Assembly: GCA_948567375.1 (NCBI GenBank)
Contig: OX419761.1
Coordinates: 49,602,501 to 49,666,500, forward strand
Length of the DNA: 64,000 bases
DNA from: Lunularia cruciata
Lineage: Eukaryota; Streptophyta; Marchantiopsida; Lunulariales; Lunulariaceae
Direction: 5' to 3'
Shown here: positions 35,442 through 48,110 of the stretch, in pieces
Position numbering within the stretch: the stretch's first letter is position 1
How the letters are laid out: every line of letters starts with the position of its first letter
Translations under genes and position numbers: made by a program
The notes under the pieces: model-generated
Told to the model about the DNA's origin: nothing
The model's database searches: none
The model's input: only the letters and a program-made list of their open reading frames with translations

Positions 35442-38400
35442 CTACAACATAGGATCGAAGTTTGTAAATTGCTCTTTGAATTCCTCGGCCATGTTTGTCT
35501 CCTCCTCCTTGCTCATTACACAAGCCTTCCAATCACCTCGATCAGGTGTGCCGAGAAGAGCTGCCACAACCTAAAAACTCGCACAAAAGTAGATCCGAAA
35601 CATGGTTATAGAAGGACATTCAAGGATAGTGGTAGTTTTGATCTGTGAACCTTTTGACATGTATTACGCGTAAATCAAAGGGGAAGTCTGTAAACATTCA
35701 AATTCATACTTTTGCGGTTGTGACATCATCACAGAAAATCGTACCTCTCTACCAAACTGCATGCTCATTTTGGCACCACCTTCGAGAGGGTGGACAAGTC
35801 TAGTCTTGTCCGGAAGTTCCACATAAAAGTAATTTTGGTTTTTCACCAAGTCCCATAAAGCTTGTCTACTTTCGTGATGAGTGTCGCCTGCAAAGATCCC
35901 CCTCCAGTACGTCAGAGCCCAGATTCAGCAGTCCAATATGTGAGAGGAGGTCATATCAATATCGAAGATTGCTTGCTTCAAGTACAATAACGTCATCAGT
36001 ACAAATCCAGATCACTAAAAGTGACCCCCTTGGCCTACCATAATACATGTCGCGCTTAGGTAAATGAAACATAAGTGTAAAGTAGTGGTGTGAACCATCT
36101 GGTAATGGTATTCTCCAACAAAGTGTTATCAGGGCATAGTACAGCTTGGCATCAACAATTATCATGGAACCCACCTGAAGGGAGACTTTGAAACTCAAAA
36201 CCCGCCTCCTTTGCAGCAGCTTCGAATGCACTTTGTGCGGATTGCACGTGGGCTTGAGGGATAGGAATAATCTGGGATTGTGGAAAGAGTACAAGACCAT
36301 GATCAGCTCAGTAGACTCGTGCTTATAGAGTACCAGCTATGACAACGTCTTTCCAAGCTAAGATTCATGTAGAACGTACTCTTAATCATGTTTTCAATAT
36401 AGGTAACTTACAAGATTACAATCCGAAGGTGAAAAGACGAACCTGTACATGAGCGTGCGTTCCTGCGCGTAGTTGTATGTAACGCTCGAAGATCACAATG
36501 GCGTTTCCTTGTCTTTTATGACACTCTCTGAGGCCAGCTATGTACTTTTCCATCTCATCTAAAACATCAGCCGACAGGGAAACAGTCGAGGGGAAATGTT
36601 CTATTGGTAAAAGCAGCACGTGTCCTTGGACTACGGGACCCTTGGCCAGGGCACAGTAGCAATGGTCACCGACGCTGAGTACCAAATGAGTACTGACTTC
36701 AGGACTCGACAAACAAAACCAGCAGGGTCCTGTTGGTCGAGGAGGTGCTGGGTTATCAAGATTGTGGCTAAACCTGCACTTCGTACCACACAAAAACCAT
36801 TGAATGAGATAAAATACACAAATACAGAATAGAAACAGGTAGCAGCAGGTGGACAAAAGGAATCACCGCTTCACCATCAGAGCACGCGGGAGATCGTTCT
36901 CACATGGACACCGGCAACATCAACCATACTTTTCTCAAGAAACATCTCATGCCAAAACAGAAGGGTCTTCTTAGCAAGAAGTATATTTCTACCAAACAAC
37001 GGCAGGACAGGGAAGGTTACCAACCTGCAGTCAGCACCTCTGGCGCAGCTTCCTGTTTTGAAGAAATTAAAGCATACACCAGCTGGTAGTAGTTCGCGTC
37101 CTTCTCCAGGGTTTTCCAGTGAGTGTCGATATCTACAGTCTGCTCCTCTTTCGCAACTACCTTTGGTAACGAATTCGAAACATGCACCTTTTGGAATAGG
37201 AGTTCCATCTCCAAAATCATGTTTGAACCTGCAATTACCTTCTCGTGAACATGTTCCTCTAGTAACGAACTCCACACACACCCTTTCACCATCATCCCGT
37301 CTTTGTCGTTTGGTCTGACCGACATCATACCTCCAATACTGACCCTCAGAATCCACAGGGTGTTTTCCACTTCGAGCAGGATATATCTCCGTTCCGTTGC
37401 GGGCATTTCCAGCTCTAGTGGGCCCACTTTTACTCTGAAGACGAGCTATTTCATAAGGCGATACCGTTAAATTGGAAGGCCTTACAGCTAGGTCTGTTAA
37501 GGTCATAGCAGAAGCTGGCGTTGGGGAAAGAGCGTGAAGAAACTTCTGTTGCAAATAAGCTCAAATGGGTCAAAGGAGTGAATCGACACTTACACCAGAC
37601 GGACCTAGGGTGTTATAAACAACAGGATTTTGAAACACTACAACGCTCAGGAAGCTTATTAGGAAGAGTAAAACTACGTTCACCCACTGAAACTCATTCC
37701 AGGATCAAGAATTTGTCCCGCACCTGTTTCTTGTCATTACCCACGGTCGCAAGTCCAATGAAACGAGTACAATGTTCAGCGTTGGGATTCAAGTAAGGGT
37801 CTCTAGCGTAGAAAACTTCCTCGGTTCCTGCAAAATGATAGCTGGGATTGCCAGCTCAAACATCAGACCTCTTTCTTGTACCTACATCGTTGACAACTGA
37901 ACAAAAACATGAAGAGATCAATAAATTCTGAGACCAAGAACTCCCTTTCATACTCACCGAGGCTTCAATTCAATGGCAAGATCAGCAGCTATCGTTGTGC
38001 CAGTCGATGCAGTGACACTTGAAGGAACGGCTACTAAATCAGCCCCACTTATTACTCCTTGTGGCCATTCGTTTGTATAGTGGAATTAAGGATATTGCAG
38101 AGGTAATTGGTGACGCAAACATACACACAGAAGAAGCAATGCATGACATTGCCAGAACATATGAGCACAGAATCGACCTCAAGAATTAAAAACGACAGTC
38201 CTTAACGCTTTAGCTATAACAAGACAACTACTCCGAGCAACTGGCAACGTTTTCATAACAATCATGAGTAGGAGCACTACGTTGTAACAGAGGTTACAAA
38301 GGAGCGAGAAAAACCAATGCACGATGATGGATACTTGCTTCTCAAGATTTGACATAAGGATATGATAGAAACAAATCAGTTACAGCTTTGTCATCTGCAA

Positions 38401-40566
38401 AAGCACGCAGTGCATCCACATCATCTTCATGGTGAGCTCCTGCTGCTGCCGCACCTCTCGCGTCCTGATACAGGTCAGGAATGAACTTGCCCCCCAAGTA
38501 CGCTATTCGTAGTCCTGATAGTCAACGAAAATGGGTCGTCATGCAAAGTAAGGGTTCCTCACAAGTGCCCTGTCTTGGAACACCATCTGAGAAGAATACT
38601 CTGACCGTCAGCGCCTAGGTACAGTGGATGATGAGAAAAAAATTGTACTGCTTAAAAAGCATTTTCCATTACTAATTACGAGAAATTCAGCAGCCAAGGT
38701 GCTCAGCACTGTGCTCGAGTACGAAAGCAACTCTCATCTTGGCATACACTGCTCTCAGCGTCAAGGATGAATTTGCATCGTGACATGCACCATAACATAT
38801 AAATAACGTGGCCAAAATCTTAAAGTGTAGGTCCATAGGACCTGGTGCAACAATTCCAAATTTTAGAAGATAAGAGTCAGACACCGTACCGTGAAGATTC
38901 AAGATGCCGCTGCCTATCAACCAGGTGAGATTATGGCAGACGGGAATCCCTTCCATACTCAGACCAGCTTGAGCTGCCTTGATCTTACTAGCAGAGAGCA
39001 ACAGGCTAGCTCCTTCCCCATAGTTACCAACGAAATAGGTGGGCAATGGTATTGGCTCTGTTCCGTCGATGTACTTCTGCATTTGCTCAATCTCGCTTGG
39101 GTCTCTTGGAAAAAACTGTCCCACGCAGAGAAGAGCATCAAAAGGACCATTGGACTTATTCACCTGAAAGCAGAAGAATGTCTTGTAAGCTTAACTGCAA
39201 TACGCGGAACAGAGAACAGCAGATCTTCGACCCAACCTTCCTTTGAATGTGTATGTATCAACTGAACCACGAGTCAGAGAGAGAGAGAGAGAGAGAGTGA
39301 TTATTCGAAGTTTCTGTATGCAGTCAGATCTTCAGCAAATTCTATAGGCATAACACTTTGAGAGCAATGTTTTGAAATTGATTAATTGGTACTTTATTTC
39401 ACATATTCGGACATGAGAGCAGAAGCCGTTTGAAGAACGGGGGATCCAGAACTCATTCACATATGTGTAAATAAACTTTGAGAAGATGTATGTTTAATGG
39501 GATATGCCTGACTTAAGGACATCACATCTCTCTCTGAAGGTTTGCCTGTGCCTTCTTGAAAAGATGTAGTTACAAGGGTTGAAACGCTATATACAGCAGA
39601 AAATCTTTACCATTGAAGGATTATTTAAGAAGAACAATCCATTATCACCATACGCTTTGAGTGCAAACAGTAACACAAGGTCTTCTGGAGATGAACACTC
39701 GGGCAACATTTCCAAAGCTATAAAATAAAACAAAAATCTAATAATCTTAGGTGGAACTGACTTTAAAGGTCACTTCCACAAAAACTGATGCATGGAAGGG
39801 TAAACAAGTTAGCACTGTCTTGTTTCAAGAAAAGGACGTATAAAGCTGTGGTCTCAACACGTGATATCGCAATATGTTTTAACAAACCACTTGCAGTAAC
39901 GTGGATTACAATACGAAATACCAGAGAAACTGTATTGATCAACCCGAGAGCTGCGGTTGTGCTACTCCACTCTTGTCAGAATGATTAAAATGTCTCAAAT
40001 TTAGGGTTTGAGATTTATGACGTGTACTTCTACTACCTTGAATCTCGATGCTGCGAAATTTAAAAACTTCGACGAGAAAAGACACTGTGCTCGCGCAAGC
40101 CAATTGAACTGAAACCTATTTCAGCTGGAAGAAAACAGATACTTCGTATCTATTTATTAAGGGTACACTTTTAAGTTCGCAAATACGGAATGTCAAATTC
40201 AAAATTTTCGTTTATACATTCGTCCACGACCCGAAGGCACCACCAACAAAGGATAACCAAATTCAACGAGCTGTCGACAGCTCTGCCATCAGACAATTTT
40301 CGCAATTGATCATCTATGTCACTGCCAAAATGACAACATAATTTGGGTGTCCCATAAACAGCACACTCAATATCATCGACCAGAGAAGGAAACAGACAGT
40401 GGCATGAAAATCATGATTTCTCCTTGATCAGACTGCGAATAGAAACAGGGAGCTGGTAGAGAAACAGAGCAACACTCACCGCTGCAACACGTTTGTAAAG
40501 TGGCGCAAGGCGTCCACAAACATCTCCAGAAATCAGAATCCGGGGGGCAGTGTTGGTGCTGCTCAT
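35442..40566 (-). CDS. CWF19L1/Drn1-type CwfJ-domain CCCH zinc finger protein, 10 exons, 655 aa
   Basis: Exons (minus): 40566-40480, 39163-38890, 38514-38364, 38074-37958, 37841-37724, 37545-37025, 36773-36443, 36271-36175, 35887-35745, 35570-35442. Phases agree throughout; all introns are GT-AG except intron 3 (AT-AC). The N-terminus (ILISGDVCGRL ... GPFDALLCVGQFF) is the metallophosphatase-like domain of this family. Three CCCH fingers follow from residue 339: CVEFVTRGTCSREGNCRFKH, CFEFVTKGSCERGADCRYRH, and a third split by intron 6 (C-x8-C-x5-C-x3-H). Then come CwfJ domain 1 with the HIT-like GTHAHVQ (527-533) and CwfJ domain 2 ending in ADWKAC-like GDWKAC. Relatives act on the late spliceosome and assist lariat debranching by Dbr1. 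Nuclear, probably constitutive. No truncation seen. Confidence 0.93.
38075..38363 (-). other. U12-type AT-AC intron (intron 3 of the CwfJ-domain gene)
   Basis: The 5' end on the minus strand is ATATCCTTAT (38363-38354), the U12 donor of the AT-AC class. The 3' end is ...TATAC, and TCCTTAAT (38092-38085), a U12 branch site, lies 11-12 bases before it. Removal joins phase-2 codons and gives D-L-F-L-S-N-E-W-P, which fits the family (D-L-F-L-T-N-E-W-P). No GT-AG alternative works, because no AG occurs near the acceptor for about 100 bases. Confidence 0.85.
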
Positions 40567-40757
40567 GGCTGCTGATCTGCTACTTAAATCGGATGATCAG
40601 AAACAAAATGAAAAGCTCTGTGATCCGGCCATTCACTCCCCTCTCATAAGCTAAGCAGCCCTCATTCGGAATTGAATTTGCCGCCTCCAACGGCGATTCA
40701 ATCTCCCAACAAGTAGTCCTTCCTCGTCCCTATTCAGCTGCTGCTTCAGTATCCGCA
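40567..40757. promoter_or_regulatory. Promoter and 5' leader of the CwfJ-domain gene
   Basis: GC-richer stretch directly upstream of the start codon, with pyrimidine-rich and purine-rich blocks. No TATA box is evident, as is common for housekeeping genes. A small ORF starts on the other strand at 40758, so the region might be bidirectional. Confidence 0.4.
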
Positions 40758-40922
40758 ATGAACTCCAAATTCCCCTGTCGTACTCCCGCCGTTACCGCAT
40801 TCCTGAGAGTCCATCCTTCAGCCCGTTTCGCAACCATTCCAGCAACGGGGTACAGCACACGGGAGTGGCCTCTTGTTCTCCTCAATTCTCATGTTCACTC
40901 TCCCAGTACGTATTGCACGTGA
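40758..40922 (+). CDS. Short ORF of unknown function (54 aa), divergent from the CwfJ-domain gene
   Basis: ATG to TGA, 54 codons, with composition like an organelle-targeting leader: many Ser, Thr, Arg and Ala and almost no acidic residues (RTPAVTAFLRVHPSARFATI). GC content is gene-like and drops sharply after 40920. It could be exon 1 of a divergent gene whose remainder is lost or lies far away, an upstream leader ORF, or chance. No family recognised. Confidence 0.25.
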   Translation: MNSKFPCRTPAVTAFLRVHPSARFATIPATGYSTREWPLVLLNSHVHSPSTYCT

Positions 40923-42834
40923 ATTATAAGTCTAAGAGCATATCCACAGCTATTTTGTAATGATGCCGTTAATAAGCAATTAGCGAGGAATTAGGAGAAC
41001 GAGTCCTCCATCGTTGTTTGTGACTTTATTCATTCTCTGAACCTTACCATCGTTCACTAACTCAAGAGAGCGTAATGAAGATGAGATGATTATAAAATCC
41101 GAATATCTTTCACATGTTCTCATAGGTTAAAAGATATATCCATTTAGGGGTTTCAATTACCGTATTTTCGCTACTTGTGGAATTCGCAAAAAGATTCATG
41201 GATTTCTAAGGGAAGTTTGTAATGGGTAACGTGATGGGTAACTATGAGTTTTACCAGGAAATGGGGGATTTCAGTTATAGGCCTTTTCGGTTGCTTAGAA
41301 ATCCAAAAAATTATTTATGTGTAGAATTCTCATAGCTGTAAATCTGTTGCGTGGTATTACTTTGGTACAAATTTCAAACAGTCTGTAAAACTTTAGTACG
41401 ATATTAATGCATAGGGGGCTTCAGTTCTAATTTCGAGTGTCGAGGGTACCCATAAATATCCATAAAAAAATTATGGAGAGTCAAAATTCCACTTTCGTAA
41501 AGTTTTATGAACAACTTCCGGAATTCTGGATGATTTTACAAGTCACTATATCTATTATCGTGACCCATAAAAATTTAAGGGTAACGGAGTGTCCAGTAAA
41601 TATTAATTAGCTAGTAACCTCTATATTACATGAATTTGAATATTAAATTTCCTTGTTTCAAATTTGAAAATCATGAGACTCCCTCCAATGAAACTAGGAT
41701 TATACATGCTTGTTCTGCAATTTCTAAGTCCATTGTTATTTGAGTTAGTGATCTCAACATCCCTCTTTGTTGTCCTTACATTCTTAGTCTTCACTTTCTT
41801 GATATTTTCAGTCCCTTGATTTCTTGACATTTCCTAGTGACATTCTAGAGATTAATTGCCTGATTTTCCTCGGCCCAATGCAAGAGATTTGCAAAATATG
41901 CATGTGTAGTATTTGCTTACAACTCCAAAAAAGAATTGCAAAATCTATCCAATGGGGTATAATAGTTGAGTTGTAATTTGAATTGGGACCACGGGATATA
42001 TGTGACGTTGTCGTGTTGTGGTTTGTGTAGGCCATAAAAAAGTGACTTATCATAGTTTATCTTCACGTTAGTGGGGTAGGTTGTATGCTAGATCCGACGA
42101 ATGAAATATTGCCATGTGAGCCATCTATGTACATGTATGCGATTGGCCAGGTGTGTTATAATCTTATCATGTTTGAGGGCTCTAATGAAGAAAGATGAGG
42201 GCGAGTGGAGAGGTGGGGGTGTTTTAGTTTGGAGAGTCTCGAGGGGAGAAGGACTTTGGGAGTGAGAGTTGTAGCAGAGAGCGAGTGTTAGAGCATCGGA
42301 GGAAGCATTTGAGCATGAGATGTCCCATGCTCCCAATCTGCCACTCCCAAATCCTTTTCTCATCAGGCTTCAGATTTTATAGCGTGACCACTTACGGGAT
42401 TGGTTGGTAGCACGTCTCGGGGTGGTATTTGTGGAGTCGATGAGGGGAAACCCGGATCCTATCTTCCTTCCTGAGCGTAATTATGAAAATATTTAGAACT
42501 TGACAATATATGTTAGGGAATGCCTAAATTTTCGCTCATAAGCTTCAAGGTGGAGTTGTGAGGTCCATTTGTCAAAAAGTAAAAAGACTAAAGGACAAAT
42601 GTGCAAGAGCTTGGGTCCCAAGAGAGAAGTCTGGAGTTTTTCGATCATTGAGGGAGTTTGGAGAGGCCATTTGGGGGAAAAAGGAAATGGTTGAAAAGAA
42701 GAGATGACAGGCTACAATCTAGAGAGAGAAATCACATGATTTGAGCTGAGTATGAGAGAGATATGATCAATTGAGTCAAGGGGGGTAAAATTCATACCCA
42801 AGAGCACAAAGTAGTCAATTGAGGGAACTTCTTA
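40923..42834. other. No gene recognised; decayed repeats
   Basis: AT-rich. Phrases such as cccataaatatccat and gcaaaatctatcc recur at about 47350-48060, before the second Harbinger relic, so part of this stretch may belong to the same old repeat family. No intact ORF. Confidence 0.4.
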
Positions 42835-44052
42835 AGACATGTTCACTATCTGTCAATGGAATTGGAGGGTAGACAAATTTTTTACAATACTAAGCGCAAT
42901 ATATTTCAGTTTTGGGTCAATCTCAAATTAGATCTAATTGATTGAAGTTGAAGTTTATGGGATGTAAGGTGTTGGAGAAGAGCTAACAATCAGGTTTGGA
43001 GTTTTGGTCACTCCCCAAATTATGGTTTGAATTTCCTTATGAAAATTACTAGATTTGTTGGTGGATAGGTTTTTTGACCTCTGTGTAAAGGTTTCATATG
43101 AATTTATCAAATAGAGAAATCAGGGTCTTGTATCAAGTATACCTAGGTCTGTAGAGCTCACAAGTTAGCCCAGCTCAGGAATTGATCCACATCTAGGAAC
43201 TGGGAATAGATTAGGCTACCAAAATTTGCAGGACTTTAGACAAGAACACAAACAACTATTGTGGAAAATCTGGTTTGTTCTAGATCTATGAAGAGTGAGA
43301 TCTGATGTAAAACATTTTGCTGAAAATACTATCATAAGCTCGGTAGAGTAATTTTCTCTTTCATCTTGATTGGATATCAATTCTCCTATCTTGTGACTAT
43401 GATTGAGGGTTTCAGATTTCTAGAGTGATTTTGAGGATCAAGTGTATTTTTGAATCAGAAATCTGGGGAAAATTTGCCAAGAACCAAGAGCAAACCCTAA
43501 AAAGAGGATTTCAAAATTAGGGTGAAAGTTGCAAAAACCTGGCCAACTTTGAGAGCTTGTCATGCGAGTTGTAGTGATCCAATTGAAGTGTATTTTATTT
43601 CATTGGAAATATGATCTCACAGGCTTTCATTGAATCCTAGAAAACTTTAATCAAAGCTATAAAGAAATATTATTTTCATATGAGCTGCACAGAGTTTTCC
43701 CATCAAAAAAACATAGAAAATCTCCACATGGAGTAGAAATTTATTGAGATCTAAAATATAGATGGGAAGAGGCTTGGAGTATAGGTTGAAATGAGCTTGA
43801 TGACAGTGAAAGAAGGCTCTGAAGCTCTTTTCTAACAAAAACTATAGAGAGTTGTAGCCGTATTCTTGTGATTGGATCCTCTCTATGCTTGTATCCTTGT
43901 TTGTACGCCCAGTTGGCTTGGATTGGTGTGCAAGCGTTGTGCTTAGATTATTTCCTTCTAGGAGTGTTGTTTATTTCTCCTTGTTAATGCTGGAAGTGAT
44001 GACCAGTAGACCAGGAGTGTGTGTTGTGATGGCAGGTTAGGTTGCCTAGTTC
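42835..44052 (-). repeat. Repeat C, copy 1 (LTR-like, about 1.2 kb)
   Basis: The reverse complement aligns with 53000-54220 over its whole length, sharing for example gaaccaagagcaaaccct, tcctctctatgcttgtatcc and ccaggagtgtgtgtt against their complements. Non-coding. Copy 2 has TG...CA ends, which suggests that this is an LTR. Confidence 0.75.
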
Positions 44053-44279
44053 TTGCTATCATGAAGGGTATTAGTTCCCAATAGCAAGAATGTTAGCTAC
44101 AAGAAAGGAGGGTTCCGGCAATAGGGTCACACGCATGTTCATTCAAGTCATTACGGGTTTACCTCTAGCCTCTAATCTATAGTCTCCACAGCTAGGCACC
44201 TTGTGTGTTCCTAGAGAGAGAAAAGAAAAGTACTACAATGTCGAGTATAAGTTTAAACAATAATAAGGATTAAAATGAA

Positions 44280-45290
44280 ACCATGGAGCTTTTGCTAAGG
44301 TGCAGAGAGCTAGTGCATTGTCAATGATGTCTAAAACCTTGAGTTTCTATCTCTCTAACTTCCAAATTAATCACAAGATATTTCCAGGATCTTGATGTGA
44401 AAGCTTTTAGGCATCTCACTCAAATGGATGCTACTTCTTTCTATACTCTCGTGGATCTTATCAAAGATTATTATTGTATTTAAAAGTAACAATACAAAAA
44501 CTCAAAGTGAAGTATGGGTCTAATTAGCAATAGCTTTGGATATGTTTGTCACAATGGAAATGGGTATGCATTGCTCATGGGTTAAAGATATGGGATTGGG
44601 TTGACAATTGAATTCATTGGCCGAGTGATGACTTTTATCTAATCCATTTTGGTGAGGGAGGTGGAGTGGTAAATTTGAGAGGAAGAAGAGGAAGAATATT
44701 TGCAATGCTTGCTGAGAAAGGATTCTCATGTTGTTTGGGACTCATAAACAAAACATTATTTCCATTGGAATCTCATCCTTCAGTGGAGAATTTTATTTAG
44801 TCACAAGAGCTCATATTAGATTAATGGCCAAGTCATCTATGATCATAAAGAAGAATCATCACATGAGTTATAGGAAGGGATAGTGATGTATAGTTGTGTT
44901 CTTGTTTGATCAAAATAGTTTTTGGTACTCAAATGTGTATTTGTCTGTGCGTTCAAGAATCCCAAGGTCCAGAGTCATGCCATGATATGACTTGCTTAAA
45001 GAAATCTCTACTATGAGGGGAATTGAATTGGAGAGGAGGTTGAGATACTTTTGAAGGCATTGAATTTCTCTTGGGGGATCTGGGCTATATCCTATGAATC
45101 TCTTTGTGCCTTCTTTCAAGAAAGCGTAAACAATGGACAAATACCTCTTTAACAAATATATGGTACAAACTTGTGTAGTAAATGAGCATTGCATAGGAGT
45201 GCTTAAAGAGCATTGGCATTTGTTAAGAGAATTGAGAGTTTAACTTAAGGAGTCAAGAAGAACTTGTTATTTATTGAAGGAGATTTTGTA
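44280..45290 (+). pseudogene. PIF/Harbinger-type DDE transposase relic, copy 1
   Basis: Pieces in order: FRHLTQMDATSFYTLVDLIKDYY (44410-44480), CHNGNGYALLMG-like (44550), GEFYLVTRAHIRLMAKSSMI (44785-44845), then VNEHCIGVLKEHWHLLRELRV (about 45180-45242), which matches the E-H-x-I-G-x-L-K-x-R-W-x-x-L-R-x-L end typical of DDE_Tnp_4 transposases. Frames are broken by many stops. The enzyme would cut and paste a Harbinger DNA transposon; terminal inverted repeats were not identified. Confidence 0.7.
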
Positions 45291-45667
45291 TGCATACTTT
45301 TACATAACTTTTTTATCAATCATTTTGATATATGGTTAGAGGAAAATGGTGACTTTGTTGAAAAGATAGATACGTAATAGATAGACCTCCCACCTCAGCT
45401 TAAATAAAGTAGAGAAGAATTTTGAAATAGAGTATGGCATCGTTATCTTGCTTTCAATTTACAAACTGGTGCATTTATATATCCATGAAGTTAACTAAAC
45501 TTTGGCACTCTTCGTTTGTCTCACATGTCAAGTATTCCATGATATATTTGTTTTGAATGTCATGTTTATGATGAAATAGAAAGTACAATTAATTTTTTAG
45601 ATCAATATTTGTGTCCTATGTCATCTTGTTTCTTGCATGATATGCTAAGAAGATGCAAAATACCATG

Positions 45668-45830
45668 TGTGCATTGGAGTCTCTTGGTATGCATTGGGGT
45701 GTTCCAATATGTACTAGGGTTTCTTGGTATGCATTAGGGCTCCCTAGTATACATTGGGGTGTCCTAGTATGCATGATTTTTTGGTATATGTTAGGATTAG
45801 CTTGGGGTTTCTTAGTATGCGGTGGTCGGT
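45668..45830. repeat. Degenerate minisatellite, units of about 20-30 bp
   Basis: Variants of ttggtatgcattggggtgtc recur about six times (45668-45790). A similar but more diverged G/T-rich pattern occurs at 54840-54970. Confidence 0.7.
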
Positions 45831-46035
45831 GGCAATGTGCTATGTGATAGATATATGTCCATTGAATGTTATTGGATGTCATTGTCAATTTCAGAAATTG
45901 CACCTTCAAAAGGACATCTCAAACGTACATAGACTTTTTGGATCTTCCAACCTTACCTTTCTTGTGTAAAAAATAAATTAAGGTTTAGGTTGAAGAAGAG
46001 AGCATTCTCAATGAATTTTTTGAGAATGTCAAGTA
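45831..46035. other. No gene recognised
   Basis: Decayed AT-rich sequence between the minisatellite and a fragment of family B. Confidence 0.4.
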
Positions 46036-46039
46036 GAAA

Positions 46040-46440
46040 CACATATGCAAGCCAACAAGATCAAATTGGAGTGCATTGGTGTGGTGAGACAAATGAGGAG
46101 ATGGTGCAAGGTTGAAATTTATCTACCTTCCTATGTATTTTTTTTGTGGCTTTGGTGATATCACTCTCAATACAAACAAGAGGGGTTGTTGAGGTCTAAG
46201 ATCTAAAAGATGGAGATATTGGTATAGGTCAATAAGATATTCATGATGACGTCTTAGTGATGGACTATCTTTGCACTGGTGTTGTGGGTAGATAGTTGGT
46301 GCTAAGAAGAGAGACCATGTCCTTCAACAAGCTAGGCAATTTAGATTGGAGAGTAAAAATCTTCTTTGGGTATGGAAGGATGGTAGAGTGAGAGTAGTAA
46401 ACTCCTTCCATCTCAAAGACCACGGGTGATAATTGGATGA
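46040..46440 (+). repeat. Fragment of family B pol, plus orientation
   Basis: The reverse complement matches 10620-10990: a gagacaaatgaggagatggtgc block, gatgacgtcttagtgatgga, and ctttgcactggtgttgtg, the segment between RNase H and integrase. No LTR or other domains are attached. Confidence 0.75.
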
Positions 46441-48110
46441 TAGTTGGAGAAATTGCATCCATCTAAATTGTGAGTTTGAAAAAAGGTTGAGAGAAAAAAG
46501 GGAAAGGAGATAATAGTGACAATCATGCAAGAATAAGAAGTGAGAGAAATTTCAAGATACATTTGAGAGTGTAGAAGAGAAGAGAGAGAATTGGAAGACA
46601 TTTTGAAAAGAGAAAAGAGATATTAGTGATAATCAAGCAAGAATCAAGAGTGAGAGAAATATCTATGATAAATTATGCACAATAATGAGCTATCATCCAG
46701 AATCAATCCTCATCAAGATGACTTGCTAATGGGATTGACACTCTATGATTAGCTAATAGGATTGACACTCTATGTCTTGTGAATGAGAGTGATATTGTCC
46801 CTCTCCAAATTGGAAATTGTATAAGGACTCAAGGTTTAAAGGTTTCCATAGTTTCAACCCCTTCACTTCTTGACAATCTATTGCTACTAATTTCTCACAT
46901 TTGGCACTGCACTCATTTTTTTATACTCTATTTATTGCTTGCCGTACAAAGAGAAAGAGGGAAGAAACATTGAGAAGAGAAGAAAGGAAGAATTTTTTTC
47001 TAGTGACCATAGCTCTAATCCTTTTGGGATTTGAATAACAAAGGTAGATCTAATTTTTTTGAGTGATTTCAAATCACTTCATTTTTTAGACAAGAAGGAA
47101 CTTTGAAATCATATGTCATTGCAGAATTGCATTGAGAAACTTACACATGGCATGTTTTCTATCCTCCACCTCTTTCTTCCTTTAATGTAACATTATCAAA
47201 GTTCTCACCTAATGCACTCTTAATATGTTAGGATTGAATGCCTCTTCTTGTTGTTTTGCCCATAAAACAATGTATAAGACATTCATTTTCTTACTGATTT
47301 CTCTTTTATGTGTGCCCATAAATTTATTATAGAGGTCCATATTCTACCCATAAATATCCATCATTTTCAAAATTGAAACCCCTATTGTAATATGCTTTCA
47401 TTTCAAGGTGCCTTCCACTCAATTTAAGACATTCTCTCATTCACAAGGTGTTATTTACCTTTCTTTTTCCCTAACATGCATAGTCCTCTTATCAATTTGT
47501 CAAATAGTTTATTTAATATATCCTATAATCCTCTCTAGAATCCAATAGGTAATTTAGTTGGGTAATTTTAAGAATTGAACCTCCCATAGGCTTTCATCAC
47601 CCATAAAAAATTTTTACAAGAAATCTTATATTGCCCATAGAAATCATAGAAATTCATAAATTCCAAAATTGAAACCTCCATTAATTAATTAAGACATTCT
47701 CTAGTCCAAGTGGTATTATTTAGATTTTTTGTCATTGATGTTCATAGACCCCGTATCAATTTTTCAAATAGTCCATTTAATATATCTTATCATCTTCTAT
47801 GTAATCCAATCCATAATTTAATGCAGTAATTTTAAGAATAAGACTTCCTTGAGGCTTTCATCACCCATAGAAAAAGTTACACATAATCTTATGTGACAAA
47901 TAGAAATTCCTCAAGTCAAGAATTGAAACCCCTAATGTCTTAAGGGGAAATATCCATAACAATCCAAAAGGGTGGTGGGATTTTGAGAGTGGAGAAATGC
48001 CATGCACTAGTAATCATTGGCAACTAAACAAGAAAATTGCAAAATCTATCATGAAGTATATCCAATCAAAGGTAGAAATGACAATTTGATTGAGTGTACA
48101 AATGAGTAGA
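46441..48110. other. No gene recognised; AT-rich decayed repeats
   Basis: Several near-copies of aatcaagcaagaatcaagagtgagagaaat (46535 and 46630) and of cccataaaaa/cccatagaaa with attgaaacccc. No coding similarity seen. Confidence 0.4.

Noticed and set aside
36620-37318. Plus-strand ORFs across the CwfJ-domain gene
   Set aside because: Antisense to exons 6 and 7, which carry the zinc fingers and CwfJ motifs.
38364-38384. GT donor at 38383 as the end of exon 3 of the CwfJ-domain gene
   Set aside because: GTAACT could serve as donor, but it has no AG acceptor near exon 4 and would drop the conserved D-L-F-L segment; the AT-AC solution fits all constraints.
45653-45969. Two overlapping plus-strand ORFs
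   Set aside because: They run through a degenerate minisatellite and have low-complexity translations.
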